From contig NZ_CP109435.1 in NCBI RefSeq assembly GCF_036227125.1, positions 3,658,001-3,722,000 of the forward strand: a stretch of DNA of 64,000 nucleotides, written 5' to 3'. The position numbers were made by a program, and so were the translations under genes. Of the stretch, positions 28,243 through 34,612 are shown one piece after another. Under the pieces are notes generated by a model, which was not told the origin of the DNA, searched no databases, and was given only the letters and a program-made list of their open reading frames with translations. Position 1 is the stretch's first letter; each line of letters begins with the position of its first letter. Origin of the DNA: Streptomyces sp. NBC_01485. Its GTDB lineage: Bacteria; Actinomycetota; Actinomycetes; Streptomycetales; Streptomycetaceae.

Positions 28243-28343
28243 CCGCCTTCCCGGCCCGTCCAAGAGGGCGCCCCTTCCCGGGGAATCTCCCCAAAACCCC
28301 AGCTCACCCCCCGATGTCAGACCCACCCCCTATCGTGCGAGCC

Positions 28344-29543
28344 ATGACGACCCCGCGCCCTTCCACCGAGCTCTCCGCGGACGAAGCCCGCCGCATCGCC
28401 CTCCGGGCGCAAGGCTTCCTCGGCACGCCCGACCGCAAGGCCGGCGTCCGCGGCGTCCTCCGGCACCTCGGCGCGGTCCAACTCGACACCATCTCCGTCC
28501 TGGCCCGCTCCCACGAGCTGATCCCCTACGCCCGCCTGGGCGCCGTAGGCCGCAAGACGGTCGAGAACGCGTACTGGAAGCCCATGTCCGCGGGCGCGCC
28601 TGCGGCCCGACCGCACGCCTTCGAGTACTGGTCCCACGCCGCGTGCATCCTCCCCATCGAGGAATGGCCCCACTTCGCCTTCCGCCGCCGCGCCTACCGG
28701 GCCCGCCCGCACTGGAACCACGCCCTCCCGGACGGCACGTACGACCAGGTCATCAAGCAGCTCCGCACCGAAGGCCCCCTCACCGCCACCGAGTTGGGCG
28801 GCGCGAAGAAGACCAGCGAGTGGTGGGACTGGTCCGGCACCAAGGTCGCCGTGGAACGCGCGCTGATGTACGGGGAGGTGGTCTGCGTCGAACGCCGCGG
28901 CTGGAAGCGCGTCTACGACCTCGCCGAACGCGCCGTACCCGCCGACCTGCTGCACGACGAGCTGGACGACACCGAGTGCCTGCGCCGCCTCGTCCGCCTG
29001 GCCGGCCAGTCCCTCGGCGTGGGCACGCGCGCGGACATCGCCGACTACCACCGTCTCAAGGGCGAACAGGTCGACGCGGTGATCGCCGACTCGGGCCTGG
29101 TCCCGGTCACCGTCGAAGGCTGGGGCAAGCCCGCCTGGGCCGACCCGACGGCCCTTCAGACGCCCCCGCGCGGCCGCCACCGCACCACGCTCCTGTCCCC
29201 GTTCGACTCCCTGATCTGGGAACGGGCGCGCACCGAGCGCATCTTCGGCTTCACCCACCGCCTGGAGGCCTACGTCCCCAAGCCGAAGCGGGTCTACGGC
29301 TACTTCGCGATGCCGGTCCTGGCCGGCGGCCGGCTCGTCGGCCGCGTGGACCCGGCCCGCGAAGGCCGCACCCTGGTCGCCAGGCAGGTCACCCTGGACG
29401 GCCCGAAGGCGGTCCCGGCGGTGGCACAGGCCCTGCTCGAGGCGGCGACCTGGGTGGACTGCACGGACGTACGCGTGGAACGCGTGGACGCCCCCGACCT
29501 GCGCGAGCCGCTCACCAGGGTACTCACCCGCGCACTCGCCTGA
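28344..29543 (+). CDS. YcaQ/AlkX-type winged-helix DNA glycosylase (crosslink repair family)
   Basis: 399 residues. It belongs to the HTH_42/YcaQ family, whose members (E. coli YcaQ, Streptomyces AlkZ) unhook interstrand crosslinks or excise bulky alkylated bases. The catalytic QLDTISV (Q-x-D) lies near residue 46, with tandem winged-helix segments and the conserved LLSPFDSLIWERARTERIFGF plus YGYFAMPVLAGGRLVGRVD C-terminal core. The ATG at 28344 is the first sensible start; the frame is open upstream only because of base composition. It stands alone between the GNAT and a convergent response regulator. Self-resistance roles exist in relatives, but there is no biosynthetic cluster here. Confidence 0.88.
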   Translation: MTTPRPSTELSADEARRIALRAQGFLGTPDRKAGVRGVLRHLGAVQLDTISVLARSHELIPYARLGAVGRKTVENAYWKPMSAGAPAARPHAFEYWSHAACILPIEEWPHFAFRRRAYRARPHWNHALPDGTYDQVIKQLRTEGPLTATELGGAKKTSEWWDWSGTKVAVERALMYGEVVCVERRGWKRVYDLAERAVPADLLHDELDDTECLRRLVRLAGQSLGVGTRADIADYHRLKGEQVDAVIADSGLVPVTVEGWGKPAWADPTALQTPPRGRHRTTLLSPFDSLIWERARTERIFGFTHRLEAYVPKPKRVYGYFAMPVLAGGRLVGRVDPAREGRTLVARQVTLDGPKAVPAVAQALLEAATWVDCTDVRVERVDAPDLREPLTRVLTRALA

Positions 29544-29551
29544 CCGAAGCC

Positions 29552-29578
29552 GGTGGAGCCGGTGGAGCCGGTGGAGCC
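29552..29578. repeat. 9-bp tandem repeat after the YcaQ-like gene
   Basis: GGTGGAGCC is repeated three times exactly, nine bases after the stop codon. Confidence 0.8.
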
Positions 29579-29615
29579 GACGAAACCGGCGCGGTCACCG
29601 GATCCGAAACCACCG

Positions 29616-29650
29616 GATCCGGAGTCACCGACGTCAGCGATCCGGAGTCA
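29616..29650. repeat. 12-bp repeat carrying the response-regulator stop codon
   Basis: GATCCGGAGTCA occurs at 29616-29627 and 29639-29650. The TCA of the second copy is the TGA stop of the regulator. Additional GATCCG-containing degenerate units precede it (from 29601). Confidence 0.75.
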
Positions 29651-30394
29651 GCGGATCTCGAGGATCTTCTCCCGCATCGCGTACACCACCGCCTCCATCC
29701 TGGAGTGCAGTTGCAGCTTCTCCAGGATGTTGCGCACATGGTTCTTCACGGTGTTCTCGGAGATGAACAACTCCTTGGCGATGTCACGGTTGTTCATCCC
29801 CGTGGCGACCAGCTTGAGCACCTCCAGCTCCCGGTCCGTCAGCCGAGGCGCGGGCACGAGGCGACGCTCGTCGGTCCGCTGGATCATCGACTTGAACTCG
29901 GTGAGCAGCTTCGACGCCATGGAGGGGCTGATCTGCGACTGCCCGTCGGCGACCGCGCGGATGGCGGTGGCGACCTCGTCCGTGGAGATCTCCTTGAGGA
30001 GATATCCGGTCGCGCCCGCCTTGATCGCCTCGTAGAGGTCGGCCTCCTCGTCGCTGATCGTCAGCATGATGATCTTCGCGCTGGGGGCCACCTCCTTGAT
30101 GGAGGTGCACGCCTCGATACCACCGCGCTTGGGCATCCGTACGTCCATCAGCACGATGTCCGGCAGCAGGTCGGCCGCCTTGTCCACGGCCTCGGCGCCG
30201 TCCCCCGCCTCACCGACGACCTGGATGTCCTCCTCGGCCGCGAGCACGATCTCCAGTCCGCGACGGAACAGGGCGTGGTCGTCGACGACAAGGACTCTGA
30301 TCGGCTCCTTGCGTGAAGTGCCCGCGTCCGGGCCCATGCCGACGACGCCGTCGTCGGCGCCTTCGTCCCGCATCGGTCCGAAGCTGTCCGCCAT
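29648..30394 (-). CDS. NarL/LuxR-family response regulator
   Basis: 248 residues. The receiver domain (about 34-150) has the acidic pair VDDHALFRR, the phospho-acceptor Asp in DIVLMDVRMP, the T/S in MLTISD and the Lys in YLLKE. The C-terminal LuxR helix-turn-helix (LTDRELEVLKLVATGMNNRDIAKELFISENTVKNHVRNILEKL, about 180-225) binds DNA. No histidine kinase is adjacent, so it is an orphan here. The ATG follows GGGAGGAACG. Streptomyces genomes carry this regulator next to hpf; a role linked to growth state is a guess from context. The N-terminal 30 residues are acidic and probably disordered. Confidence 0.93.
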   Translation of the reverse strand: MADSFGPMRDEGADDGVVGMGPDAGTSRKEPIRVLVVDDHALFRRGLEIVLAAEEDIQVVGEAGDGAEAVDKAADLLPDIVLMDVRMPKRGGIEACTSIKEVAPSAKIIMLTISDEEADLYEAIKAGATGYLLKEISTDEVATAIRAVADGQSQISPSMASKLLTEFKSMIQRTDERRLVPAPRLTDRELEVLKLVATGMNNRDIAKELFISENTVKNHVRNILEKLQLHSRMEAVVYAMREKILEIR

Positions 30395-30616
30395 CGTTCC
30401 TCCCCCTGAAGGCTGTGGCCGTGGTCCCGAGCCATCGCCAACCCAAGGCAACGGCCCACCGGTTGAGCCGCCCTGCCATGATTCCATGCCCGGACGACAA
30501 CGCGGTGACAGAGCGATGCCCGAAGGGGTCGCGCACAGGTGCCCCTGGGGGCGCACACCGCGCTCCCAGGGGCACATCGCTCATCTGTCACCACTCACGC
30601 TGTCACCCGTCACACT

Positions 30617-30713
30617 GTCACCGGATGCAGCCGGCACAGGATTCAGTCGGTACCGGATTCGGCCGACACCAGATCCGGCCGGCACCGGATTCAGCCGACA
30701 CCGGGCAGCGTCA
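30617..30713. repeat. 16-bp tandem array (5 full copies) abutting the hpf stop codon
   Basis: Units start at 30617, 30633, 30649, 30665 and 30681 with a partial sixth at 30697; the consensus is roughly GGYACCGGATTCRGCC. The period is exactly 16. The gene-proximal end merges with the last hpf codons: on the mRNA, GGC TGA is the hpf stop and each unit starts with a GGCTGA-like or GGCCGA-like hexamer. A shorter CTGTCACC repeat (15-bp spacing) extends the array to the left from about 30588. Confidence 0.9.
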
Positions 30714-31403
30714 GCCGCCCAGCGCGCCGCCCGCCTCGGGGGAGTGCGCCTGGGCCACCATCGGGTCGGTGTCGAGGTAGATCACGCCGTAGTCGTAGGC
30801 GTGACGCCGGTAGACGACGCTCGGCTGCTTCGTCTCGGAGTCGACGAACAGGTAGAAGTCGTGTCCGACCAGTTCCATCTCGTAGAGGGCCTGGTCGAGG
30901 GTCATCGGAGCGGCCACGTGCGTCTTCTCGCGGACCACGAGGGGGCCGTCGCCCTGCACCTCCAGCGAGCCGATCCTCTTGGTCGGCACACTGTGCGACT
31001 CGTCGGCCTGGACGGGATGACCGTTGCCGTTGAGCGTCGCCACACCCTGGACGTGGTCGGGAACCTCTGCCGCGGAGAGCCTGCGGGCCCCGCGGCGCGT
31101 GTATCGCTTGTCGTGCTGCTTGCGCAGCTGGGCGTCGAGCTTCTCCGCCGCCAGGTCGAGTGCCGCGTACGGGTCGTTGGCCGCCGCCTCCGCCCGGATC
31201 ACCGGACCGCGGGACCGGAGCGTGATCTCCACCCGGTCGCATCGGTCGGCCTGTCGCGGGTTGGGCTCCTTGGAGACCTCGACGTCGAGGCTGATCACCT
31301 TGCCGTCGAGCTTCTGGATCTTCTCCAGGTTCAGCTTCTCGGCCACGTGCTTGCGGAACCGCTCGGGCACTTCGGTCTTGCGGCCCTTGACGACGATGTC
31401 CAC
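30711..31403 (-). CDS. hpf: Ribosome hibernation promoting factor, long form (HPF)
   Basis: 230 residues. The N-terminal RaiA/YfiA domain (VDIVVKGRKTEVPERFRKHVAEKL... VEITLRSRGPVIRAEAAANDPYAALDLAAEKLDAQLRKQHDK, about 1-110) binds the 30S decoding centre. A linker and a C-terminal dimerisation domain (about 165-225, DQALYEMELVGHDFYLFVDSETKQPSVVYRRHAYDYGVIYL) follow, as in long HPF proteins that make 100S ribosome dimers. The GTG at 31403 has GGAGTTCTGC upstream. In actinobacteria it lies near secA and comF. Expected to be induced in stationary phase or stress. Confidence 0.95.
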   Translation of the reverse strand: MDIVVKGRKTEVPERFRKHVAEKLNLEKIQKLDGKVISLDVEVSKEPNPRQADRCDRVEITLRSRGPVIRAEAAANDPYAALDLAAEKLDAQLRKQHDKRYTRRGARRLSAAEVPDHVQGVATLNGNGHPVQADESHSVPTKRIGSLEVQGDGPLVVREKTHVAAPMTLDQALYEMELVGHDFYLFVDSETKQPSVVYRRHAYDYGVIYLDTDPMVAQAHSPEAGGALGG

Positions 31404-31718
31404 GCAGAACTCCGTTCCCGGATCACTCCGCTTCAGTGGCGGAGCATCTCCCTTTTGCACCAGGCCCCGGTGAGCACCGGAACCTCTGACTCGGTGACTT
31501 CCACCTCCTCCTCCCCCATCGGCGAGATCTACACCCCAGGCGCTGCGGCCGTTTACGCGAAACCGCAGCACGGCATTCGGATTTGAGAGGTGTGGCCTGC
31601 GGCTTTCCCTCACAACCGAACATATCTCGCCCGGACGGATGTCGTCACCCTCTACTGCGGCGTACCTCCGTTCAGGTGAATTGACCCTCTCATTACCTGC
31701 AACGACACAAGTTCTCAC
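31404..31718. other. 315-bp region between comF and hpf
   Basis: No gene is supported. It should contain the hpf promoter(s). On the minus strand, GTGACG (31643-31648) and TATGTT (31619-31624) are spaced by 18 bases and could be a vegetative promoter. A 6-bp CTCCGC/GCGGAG hairpin lies at 31427-31445 just before the gene. AT content is higher than in neighbouring DNA. Confidence 0.45.
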
Positions 31719-32645
31719 TCAGTTCCGGTTTATTTCGAAAGAGTCCGGCGAGGCCGCGACCACGGCCGCGCAGAGCACGTCACCGGCACCGGCACCGCCT
31801 GCCTCCCTTGCTCCGAACGGCTTCACCTGTCTGCGTTCCCTGGTGACACCCACGTACACGGCCGACGCACCTTCCCCACTCAACGCGCGCTCCGGCTCCG
31901 CCATCTGCCCCATCTGTTCCCCTTCCGACGTCGCCGTCGTCGCCGCCGCCGTCGCCTCCCGCACCGCGCGCGCCGCCTCCGCGAGCGATGCGCCCGTCGT
32001 GACCAGGTCGTCGACGAGCACCACCGCACCACCGCGCAGCAGCAGCCGCGCGCCCCCGGGCACCACCGCCAAGGCGCCCACCAGGTTGTCCAGCCGCTGG
32101 CGCGAGTCGAGCCCCGCCTGGTCGGCCACGGCCCGCCGCTGCCGCAACACCGCTGCCACCCGCACCGGCATCCCGGCCCGCCGCAGCTCACCGGCCGCCG
32201 CGAGCGCGATCCGCCGCGCCGGATCATGGCCACGGGCCCGCACGGCGGCACGGGCGGAGGGGACGGGGACGAGGAGTACTTCTCCGGGGGGCTGGGGCCC
32301 CTCCCCCACCCCCACCCCCACCCCCTCCCACCCCTCCCTCACCCCCACCCGCACAGCCCCCGCCAACGCCGCGCCCAGCGGTCGCGCCAGCGTCAGCGCG
32401 CCGCGTTCCTTGTGGGCCAGCAGCACTGCCCGGACTTCGTCCGCGTACCGGGCCGCCGCGTGCACGGCGGGCAGCCCCGGTGGTGGCGGCGCCGGCCGCA
32501 CCCGGAACGGCTCGGTCCCGCTCAGCGCTGCACGGCACTGCGGGCAGAGCACCGTACGTGTGCTTCCGCAGCCCCCGCACTCGGCGGGCAGCACCAGGCC
32601 GGCGAGCTCCTGCCACCACTTGCGAGCGCCTTCCACGTGGATCAC
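31719..32645 (-). CDS. comF: ComF family protein (amidophosphoribosyltransferase-like)
   Basis: 308 residues. An N-terminal zinc-finger-like CGGCG...LCPQC (about residues 23-38) precedes a phosphoribosyltransferase domain with LVPVPS.RAAVRARGHDPA and the PRPP motif VVLVDDLVTTGAS. ComF proteins help DNA uptake in competent bacteria; the role in streptomycetes is not established. A Gly/Val insert (VGVGVGEGPQPPGE, about residues 110-125), encoded by a G-run tract, replaces the usual short loop. The GTG start at 32645 lacks a strong ribosome site; GTG 32636 is an alternative. The C-terminal about 60 residues are poorly conserved. Confidence 0.88.
   Translation of the reverse strand: MIHVEGARKWWQELAGLVLPAECGGCGSTRTVLCPQCRAALSGTEPFRVRPAPPPPGLPAVHAAARYADEVRAVLLAHKERGALTLARPLGAALAGAVRVGVREGWEGVGVGVGEGPQPPGEVLLVPVPSARAAVRARGHDPARRIALAAAGELRRAGMPVRVAAVLRQRRAVADQAGLDSRQRLDNLVGALAVVPGGARLLLRGGAVVLVDDLVTTGASLAEAARAVREATAAATTATSEGEQMGQMAEPERALSGEGASAVYVGVTRERRQVKPFGAREAGGAGAGDVLCAAVVAASPDSFEINRN
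32289..32356 (-). other. G-run tract in comF, potential G-quadruplex on the coding strand
   Basis: The plus strand reads CCCCTCCCCCACCCCCACCC and continues similarly, so the minus strand and the comF mRNA have many runs of four to five G separated by single bases. This meets the usual G-quadruplex pattern (four or more G-tracts, loops of 1-3). Confidence 0.6.
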
Positions 32646-32804
32646 TCTGCCAAGGCCCGAGGCGGCTCACCACCCCTGTGGATAACTCGCTGTGGATAAC
32701 CCGCGAGCTCGACGACGGGGAGGGCAGAGAAGGGGTGGGACGGAGGGGGACGGAGTGGGAAGTGACGGGGGAAGGCATGGATCCGAAAAAGATTCGCACG
32801 GCGA

Positions 32805-32831
32805 TGTCGAGAACCCGTGCCCGGCTCCGTC
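32805..32831 (+). promoter_or_regulatory. Candidate ECF42-type promoter for the DGPF-sigma operon
   Basis: TGTCGA at 32805-32810 and CGTC at 32828-32831 are separated by 17 bases, matching from memory the ECF42 target signature (TGTCGA at -35, CGA/TC at -10). It lies 68 bp upstream of the first gene of the sigma operon, consistent with autoregulation. Confidence 0.6.
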
Positions 32832-32836
32832 CCCGC

Positions 32837-32868
32837 AGTGAACGCGACCACAAGTGAACGCGACCACA
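32837..32868 (+). repeat. Perfect 16-bp tandem repeat in the leader of the DGPF-sigma operon
   Basis: AGTGAACGCGACCACA occurs at 32837-32852 and 32853-32868, directly downstream of the candidate promoter and upstream of the ribosome site. Confidence 0.85.
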
Positions 32869-32898
32869 ATGGATCGCACCAGCACCGAGGAGAACACC

Positions 32899-33306
32899 AT
32901 GGCCAAGTATTTGCTGCTCAAGCACTACCGCGGCGCCCCGGCTGCGGTAAACGACGTGCCGATGGACCAGTGGACGCCGCAGGAGATCTCGGCGCACGTG
33001 CAGTACATGAACGACTTCGCGGCCCGGCTGGAGAAGACCGGCGAGTTCGTCGACAGCCAGGCCCTCGCACCCGGGGGGACGTTCGTCCGCTACGACGGCG
33101 AGGGGCGCCCGCCGGTCACCGACGGCCCGTTCGCCGAGACCAAGGACGTCATCGCCGGCTGGATGGTGATCGACGTCGACAGTTACGAGCGCGCCGTGGA
33201 GCTGGCCGGTGAGCTGTCGGCCGCCCCCGGAGCGGGTGGCGAGCCGATCCACGAGTGGCTGGAGCTGCGCCCGTTCCTGGGCGTGCACCACACCGTCACG
33301 GAGTGA
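32899..33306 (+). CDS. YciI-like DGPF-domain protein (ECF42 partner)
   Basis: 135 residues (MAKYLLLKHYRG... ) with the DGPF motif (TDGPFAETKDVIAGW, about residues 74-88) and the C-terminal ELRPFL of the YCII/PhnB-like family. DGPF proteins are genetically linked to ECF42 sigma factors and are their regulon targets; their biochemical role is unclear. The ATG at 32899 follows GAGGAGAACACC; ATG 32869 is in frame but has no ribosome site. Its stop overlaps the sigma start (GTGA), so the two are coupled. Confidence 0.92.
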   Translation: MAKYLLLKHYRGAPAAVNDVPMDQWTPQEISAHVQYMNDFAARLEKTGEFVDSQALAPGGTFVRYDGEGRPPVTDGPFAETKDVIAGWMVIDVDSYERAVELAGELSAAPGAGGEPIHEWLELRPFLGVHHTVTE

Positions 33307-34460
33307 CCTCCGAGGTGAACGAGGTCCTGCTGAGGAGCCTCACCCCGAGTGTGCTCGGGATCCTCGTCCGCCGCGGAGCCGACTTCGCGGCGGCCGAGGA
33401 CGCCGTACAGGAGGCGCTCATCGAGGCGGTCCGCGGCTGGCCGGCCGACCCGCCGCGGGATGCGAAGGGCTGGCTGGTCACCGTGGCCTGGCGCAAGTTC
33501 CTCGACGCGACCCGGGCGGACACCGCCCGCCGTAGGCGCGAGGACCTGGTCGACGAGGAGCCGGCGCCGGGCCCCGCACCCGCGGTGGACGACACGCTCC
33601 AGCTCTACTTCCTGTGCGCCCACCCGTCGCTGACGCCGTCGTCGGCGGTCGCGCTCACGCTGCGCGCCGTCGGCGGGCTCACCACCCGCCAGATCGCACA
33701 GGCCTACCTGGTGCCCGAGGCGACCATGGCGCAGCGCATCAGCCGGGCCAAGCGCACCGTCTCCGGTGTGCGCTTCGACCGGCCCGGTGACGTGGCCACC
33801 GTGCTGCGCGTCCTCTACCTGGTCTTCAACGAGGGCTATTCGGGTGACGTCGATCTCGCCGCCGAGGCCATCCGGCTCACCCGGCAGCTCGCGGCCGCGA
33901 TCGACCACCCGGAGGTGGCGGGGCTGCTCGCCCTCATGCTGCTCCACCACGCCCGGCGGGCCACCCGGACCGCGCCCGACGGCAGCCTGGTGCCGCTCGC
34001 CGAGCAGGACCGCGGCCGGTGGGACACCGCGTCGATCGCCGAGGGCGTCTCGATCCTCCAAGCCGCCCTCGCCCGCGACCGGCTGGGCGAGTTCCAGGCC
34101 CAGGCCGCCGTCGCCGCCCTCCACGCCGACGCGCCCACCGCCGAGGAGACCGACTGGGTGCAGATCGTCGAGTGGTACGACGAGCTCGTGCGCCTGACCG
34201 ACAGCCCGGTCGTCCGGCTCAACCGCGCGGTGGCGGTCGGCGAGGCCGACGGACCGCGTGCCGGCCTCGCCGCGCTCGCGGCGCTGGACGACGCTCTGCC
34301 CCGCCACACCGCGGTGGCGGCATACCTCCACGAGCGCGACGGCGACCTGGCGACGGCGGCACGGCTGTACGCCGAGGCGGCCCGAAAGGCCCCCACCCTC
34401 GCCGAACGCGACCACCTGACCCGCCAGGCCGCCCGCCTCAACACCCGCCGACGTCACTGA
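33303..34460 (+). CDS. ECF42-group RNA polymerase sigma factor with C-terminal TPR-like extension
   Basis: 385 residues, about twice a normal ECF sigma. Sigma2 is about residues 5-75 (EDAVQEALIEAVRGWP, WLVTVAWRKFLDATRAD) and sigma4 about 100-165 (SSAVALTLRAVGGLTTRQIAQAYLVPEATMAQRISRAKR). A roughly 220-residue helical extension follows (VLYLVFNEGYSGD, LLALMLLHHARRATR, EWYDELVRLTDSPVVRLNRAVAVGEADGP, HLTRQAARL). This is the hallmark of group ECF42, which has no anti-sigma factor and is thought to be controlled by the extension. It is coupled to the DGPF gene. The module sits, opposite in strand, between lpqB and comF. Regulon probably small and autoregulatory. Confidence 0.93.
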   Translation: MTSEVNEVLLRSLTPSVLGILVRRGADFAAAEDAVQEALIEAVRGWPADPPRDAKGWLVTVAWRKFLDATRADTARRRREDLVDEEPAPGPAPAVDDTLQLYFLCAHPSLTPSSAVALTLRAVGGLTTRQIAQAYLVPEATMAQRISRAKRTVSGVRFDRPGDVATVLRVLYLVFNEGYSGDVDLAAEAIRLTRQLAAAIDHPEVAGLLALMLLHHARRATRTAPDGSLVPLAEQDRGRWDTASIAEGVSILQAALARDRLGEFQAQAAVAALHADAPTAEETDWVQIVEWYDELVRLTDSPVVRLNRAVAVGEADGPRAGLAALAALDDALPRHTAVAAYLHERDGDLATAARLYAEAARKAPTLAERDHLTRQAARLNTRRRH

Positions 34461-34486
34461 CAGACGGAGGAAAAAGATCACCCCAA

Positions 34487-34612
34487 ACACCACCCCAGAT
34501 ACCGCGCCAGACACCACCCCAGGCATCACGACAAGCACCACCCCAGACACCACCCCAAGTACCGCGCAAGTACTACCCGGGTATCACCGGTATCACCGGT
34601 ATCACCCCGGGT
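34487..34612. repeat. Repeat block between sigma gene and lpqB, including triplicated lpqB stop
   Basis: Left part: 24-bp units ACACCACCCCAGATACCGCG-like at 34487, 34511 and 34547 with partial copies. Right part: GTATCACCG at 9-bp period (TCA at 34584, 34593, 34602) ending in CCCCGGG. The TCA at 34602 is the lpqB TGA; because the period is 9, the TGA is repeated in frame three times. Confidence 0.85.

Noticed and set aside
28344..29543. YcaQ-like glycosylase as a self-resistance gene marking a DNA-crosslinker cluster
   Set aside because: Relatives such as AlkZ have that role, but the neighbours here are housekeeping genes, so a general repair role is more likely.
30617..30713. CRISPR array
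   Set aside because: The 16-bp units are contiguous with no unique spacers and there are no cas genes; it is a simple tandem repeat.
32854..32898. N-terminal extension of the DGPF protein (starts at 32854 or 32869)
   Set aside because: The extension lies in the 16-bp repeat/leader and has no ribosome site, whereas ATG 32899 has GAGGAG and aligns with the family start.
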